In this document: positions 5,423 through 8,309 of the stretch, one piece after another
Position numbering within the stretch: the first letter of the stretch is position 1
How the letters are laid out: each line of letters begins with the position of its first letter
DNA from: Phycisphaerales bacterium UBA7708
Lineage (GTDB): Bacteria > Planctomycetota > Phycisphaerae > Sedimentisphaerales > Anaerohalosphaeraceae
Length of the DNA stretch: 8,309 nt
Direction of reading: 5' to 3'
Assembly: GCA_002482415.1 (NCBI GenBank)
Contig: DLFY01000222.1
Coordinates: 141 to 8,449, forward strand
Position numbers and translations under genes: made by a program
The notes under the pieces: model-generated
Seen by the model: the letters and a program-made list of their open reading frames with translations, nothing else
What the model was told of the DNA's origin: nothing
Database searches by the model: none

Positions 5423-7396
5423 ATGGCGCACTGGAAGTGGGTTTTGGCGGGTTTTGCGGGTATCATATCGGCGGTAGTCTGGGCGGCGGGCAGTACGGAC
5501 AAGGGGGCGGGGCCGGATAATCTGGATATTTATCTTCTGATTGGCCAGTCGAATATGGCGGGGCGGGGCACCGTCGAGGCTCAGGACCGGCAGGCTGATC
5601 CGCGGATTTTTGTGCTGGATTCGTCGAATGCATGGAAGCCGGCGGTGGAGCCGCTTCATTTTGATAAGCGGCAGGCCGGGGTGGGGCCGGGGCGGAGCTT
5701 TGGGGCGGCGATGGCCCAGGCCAGTCTGAGCCGGAACATCGGGCTGGTGCCGTGTGCGGTCGGGGGGACGTCGATTCAGGTCTGGGTGCCGGGCGGGTAT
5801 GACAAGGCCACGCAGACGTATCCTTATGATGATATGCTCAAGCGAATCCGGATTGCGATGCAGGCCGGGACGCTGAAGGGGATTTTGTGGCATCAGGGGG
5901 AATCGGATTCATCGATGGGGCTGGCGGGGACGTATTATCCGGCGACCAAGACGCTGATTGAACGTCTGCGGAAGGAATTGAATGTGGCCGAGGTGCCTTT
6001 TGTGGTTGGGCAGCTTGGGCAGTTTGCCGGGGAGTCGTGGGATGCGGGGCGGCGGGGTGTGGATTTGGCGCATCGGATGCTGGCTGAGCAGATGCCGTAT
6101 TGCGGATTTGTGTCGTCGGAGGGGCTGGCGGCTATGGAGGATGGGGTTCACTTTGATGCGGCCTCTGCGCGGGAGCTGGGCAAGCGGTTTGCGGCGGAAA
6201 TGATTTGCATTCAGAAGCGCGCGACGCCGTGGGAGCTGCCGGAATTTGAGCAATTGAAGCCGCAGGCGGAATTGCCGGATGTGATGACGATGCGGGATGG
6301 GACGGCGGTGAAGGATGCGGGGCAGTGGATGGCGAAGCGGCGGGATGAATTGAAAAAGCTGATATGCCATTATGAATATGGGTATATGCCGCCGAGGCCG
6401 ATGGCATGGGCGACGACGATGGAATGCTATGACCCCAATTTTCTGGGCGGCAAAGCGATTATCAAGCAGGTGGTGATTGGGTCGCAGGAGTCGGCGGTGC
6501 CGCCGATTCGGCTGCTGATGGCGGTGCCGCAGAAAACCAAGGGGCGATGTCCGGTGATTCTGGCGCTGAGTTTTACCGAGACCTATACACTGACGGAGTA
6601 CAGCGGGATTCCGCTGCCGGCGGAGATCAATCCGCAGGAGGCCAAGCGGGGCAGTTGGGCGAGCCGGTGGCCTTTTGAGAAGGCGATTGACCGGGGGTAT
6701 GCGGTGGCGACGTTTTATGTGGGGGATGTGCAGCCGGATAAGGCCGATGCGAGTACGGGTGTGCGGAACAATTTCCGTTCAGGCGAGGCGGCGGATGCGT
6801 ATGAGTGGGGGACGATTGCCGCCTGGGCGTGGGGGCTGAGCCGGGCGGTGGATTATTTGGTAGAAGATGCTGAGGTGGACGGCAGGCAGATTATTGTGAT
6901 GGGGCATTCACGCAACGGCAAGGCGGCACTGCTGGCCGGGGCGAGGGATGAGCGGATGGCGATGGTCATTTCGAATCAGTCGGGCTGCTGCGGGGCGGCG
7001 CTGCATCGCGGCAAGCAGGGGGAGACGATCCAGAAAATCAATACAAGCTTTCCGCACTGGTTCAGTGGCGCGTTTAAGCAGTTCAACGGTAAGGAGGCGT
7101 ATCTGCCGTTTGACCAGCATGCGGTCATTGCGCTGATTGCTCCCCGACCTGTGCTGGTGTGCAGTGCACAGGAGGATCAGTGGGCGGACCCGAATAACGA
7201 GTTTGCCTCCCTCAAGGCGGCCTGGCCGGTTTATACGCTCTTGACAGGGTATTCGTTCAAGACCCAGCAGATGCCGGAGGTCAACGTGCTGACGGATGGG
7301 CCGGCGGCGTATCATATCCGGCCCGGCAAGCATGATGTGACTGAGGCTGACTGGGAGGTCTTTATGAATTTTGCGGATCGGTTTATTAAGCCGTAA
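5423..7396 (+). CDS. Secreted bifunctional carbohydrate esterase: CE6-like acetylesterase (SASA) + CE15-like glucuronoyl esterase
   Basis: The protein has 657 residues from ATG 5423. Residues 1-21 are a Sec signal peptide (hydrophobic VLAGFAGIISAVVWA). Domain one, about 35-260, is a SASA/CE6 SGNH-type esterase: LLIGQSNMAGRG (38-49, nucleophile S43), GGTSIQVW (114-121), WHQGESD (156-162) and DGVHFD (240-245, D240 and H243). Domain two, about 275-657, is CE15-like: GHSRNGKAALLAGA (494-507, nucleophile S496), APRPVLVCSAQEDQWADP (573-590, acid region) and YHIRPGKHD (630-638, H637). CE6 members remove acetyl groups from xylan; CE15 members cleave the ester between glucuronate on xylan and lignin. 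Together they would strip two decorations from glucuronoxylan outside the cytoplasm. The substrate is inferred from the families. No anchor or dockerin is visible. The gene stands alone, 280 nt after the fusion gene. Codons end strongly in G, giving a G-rich plus strand unlike the C-ending genes before it. Confidence 0.93.
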   Translation: MAHWKWVLAGFAGIISAVVWAAGSTDKGAGPDNLDIYLLIGQSNMAGRGTVEAQDRQADPRIFVLDSSNAWKPAVEPLHFDKRQAGVGPGRSFGAAMAQASLSRNIGLVPCAVGGTSIQVWVPGGYDKATQTYPYDDMLKRIRIAMQAGTLKGILWHQGESDSSMGLAGTYYPATKTLIERLRKELNVAEVPFVVGQLGQFAGESWDAGRRGVDLAHRMLAEQMPYCGFVSSEGLAAMEDGVHFDAASARELGKRFAAEMICIQKRATPWELPEFEQLKPQAELPDVMTMRDGTAVKDAGQWMAKRRDELKKLICHYEYGYMPPRPMAWATTMECYDPNFLGGKAIIKQVVIGSQESAVPPIRLLMAVPQKTKGRCPVILALSFTETYTLTEYSGIPLPAEINPQEAKRGSWASRWPFEKAIDRGYAVATFYVGDVQPDKADASTGVRNNFRSGEAADAYEWGTIAAWAWGLSRAVDYLVEDAEVDGRQIIVMGHSRNGKAALLAGARDERMAMVISNQSGCCGAALHRGKQGETIQKINTSFPHWFSGAFKQFNGKEAYLPFDQHAVIALIAPRPVLVCSAQEDQWADPNNEFASLKAAWPVYTLLTGYSFKTQQMPEVNVLTDGPAAYHIRPGKHDVTEADWEVFMNFADRFIKP

Positions 7397-7542
7397 GTCG
7401 GCGGTCGCTTATTTGATCTTTATGGTTATCGTACAGGGTTTCAGTTTTGACCGACCTCCTAACTCATGTAATGGGAAATTGATCCTCTGCGGTCCGTGAG
7501 CGGTCTTTTTATCTGGAATATACAGGATGGGACTATTAAAAT

Positions 7543-8309
7543 ATGACTATTGTTGAAGGACAAATAGAGCCTCTTAAAAAATTAAAGGAGGCCTTAAGCA
7601 GGAGCGGTATAACAAGATTCAATTCTATCGGTGAAATAGATCGTTTTATTAAGAACTATGAGGCGGAAAAACAACAGTTGCCTGGTCTTATTGAGAGTGC
7701 ACTAGAGGCAGAAATACAAACCATGCAAGCCGCCCTTACTCGGCACCAACAGATCTACGAAGAATTAAAAGCAGGTATCCGAAATGAAATAACGCAAAAG
7801 GCTCAAGAACTGGAAGTTGAAACAAGGAAGGCTAAAGACAAGAGCAAAAGGAACTTGTTTTATGGAATTCTCTATTTTCTAAAGATCAAAAATTTGTCCC
7901 GTAGAAAGTCGAACATAGAAAAGAACCTCGAAAGCATCATCAAAAAGAAAACAAGTAATGCAGAAGACAAAGTCGCTAAACTAAAGATTGAAATCGCCGA
8001 TTGCTTGGAAAACAAAGGAAAAATTATTTCGGAGCGTTGTAAGAAATCTTTTGAAGATATGGCTTATATGAAGGAGGTTATTGAAGGGCTTTATACACTA
8101 ATTGCTGGGGCAATCGGAGAAAGTTCTGTTGTAAATGTTCTTCAACAACTATCAGATGATTGTTATCTATTTAATGATTTTTCATTAAATTTTGATCCGC
8201 CCATATATAACAAGAATGAAGACGACAGAATATTCAGCATTCAAATAGATCATCTACTTGTTTGCCAATCTGGGGTGTTTCTTCTCGTGTATTGGTTCAG
8301 CCTGAAATG
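7543..8309 (+). CDS. Coiled-coil protein with NERD (nuclease-related) domain, partial at the window edge
   Basis: ATG 7543 is the first possible start, since TAA lies in frame two codons upstream. The nearest purine-rich site (AGGA, about 15 nt away) is weak. The frame runs 255 codons to the edge. Residues 1-180 are charged and mostly helical, with long coiled-coil stretches (about 40-100 and 120-175) split by a short hydrophobic patch (LFYGILYFL, 105-113) too short for a clear membrane span. From about 183 a NERD domain begins: LIAGAIGESSVVNVL (186-200), YLFNDFSLNFDPPIYN (208-223) and IQIDHLLVCQSGVFLL (233-248). D236 fits the PD-(D/E)xK acid, but the E-x-K expected 13 and 15 residues later reads V249 and W251. 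NERD proteins are proposed nucleases, some found near defence or DNA-processing genes; the activity here is doubtful. The gene is clearly more A/T rich than the rest of the window, which suggests horizontal transfer. Confidence 0.82.
   Translation, partial: MTIVEGQIEPLKKLKEALSRSGITRFNSIGEIDRFIKNYEAEKQQLPGLIESALEAEIQTMQAALTRHQQIYEELKAGIRNEITQKAQELEVETRKAKDKSKRNLFYGILYFLKIKNLSRRKSNIEKNLESIIKKKTSNAEDKVAKLKIEIADCLENKGKIISERCKKSFEDMAYMKEVIEGLYTLIAGAIGESSVVNVLQQLSDDCYLFNDFSLNFDPPIYNKNEDDRIFSIQIDHLLVCQSGVFLLVYWFSLK

Noticed and set aside
5261..5893. Minus-strand open frames over the esterase gene (also 5909-6370 and 6908-7333)
   Set aside because: Pro/Arg/His-rich shadow translations of a G-rich gene; no start signals or motifs.
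7449..7510. Possible terminator after the esterase (CGGTCTTTTT with an upstream GACCG)
   Set aside because: The arms pair over only five bases across a loop of more than 40 nt. The nearer GCGGTC copies are direct, not inverted, repeats. No convincing stem precedes the T-run.

Overview
The window looks like a bacterial chromosome fragment from the Planctomycetota, most likely the class Phycisphaerae. Several things point there together: a PEP-CTERM protein, an H-X9-DG prepilin-like protein, a dockerin-like Ca-loop ending in the LADYWL style, a secreted two-domain hemicellulose esterase, and a PurN of the GGGRTMENL type. The phylum is an inference. The odd length, with open genes at both ends, would fit a short metagenomic contig, but this cannot be proven here.

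Left half (1-3034, minus strand, read right to left): a Fur-family repressor of Zur type; a small His/Cys-rich exported protein overlapping it by 11 nt; a secreted PEP-CTERM protein beginning HDHTHIG after signal cleavage; a prepilin-like H-X9-DG protein; and a secreted, probably lipid-anchored protein with a C-terminal dockerin-like repeat, cut by the window edge. Upstream of the repressor is an extended -10 promoter whose -35 lies inside a perfect 23-bp palindrome, the expected layout for a Fur-family autoregulated promoter. The PEP-CTERM protein and the edge protein share several motifs in the same order, so they look like paralogues carrying different surface anchors. My reading is a metal-responsive (probably zinc) cell-surface operon. 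The metal and the function are inferred.

Middle (3322-5142, plus strand, divergent): a coiled-coil/zinc-ribbon protein of the COG1579 (CdsZ/CT398) type, then a single open frame joining a complete RNase HI domain to a complete glycinamide ribonucleotide formyltransferase (PurN) domain, with the catalytic residues of both present.

Right part (5423-7396): a signal-peptide protein with an N-terminal CE6-like acetylesterase (SASA) domain and a C-terminal CE15-like glucuronoyl esterase domain. Its codons end mostly in G, unlike the C-ending codons of the genes before it. From 7543 to the edge is an A/T-rich gene with a long coiled coil leading into a NERD (nuclease-related) domain. At the last visible positions the expected E-x-K residues are replaced. 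I see no tRNA, rRNA, CRISPR array or insertion sequence. No intergenic stretch exceeds 300 bases; the 3035-3321, 5143-5422 and 7397-7542 gaps are described through the sites listed.
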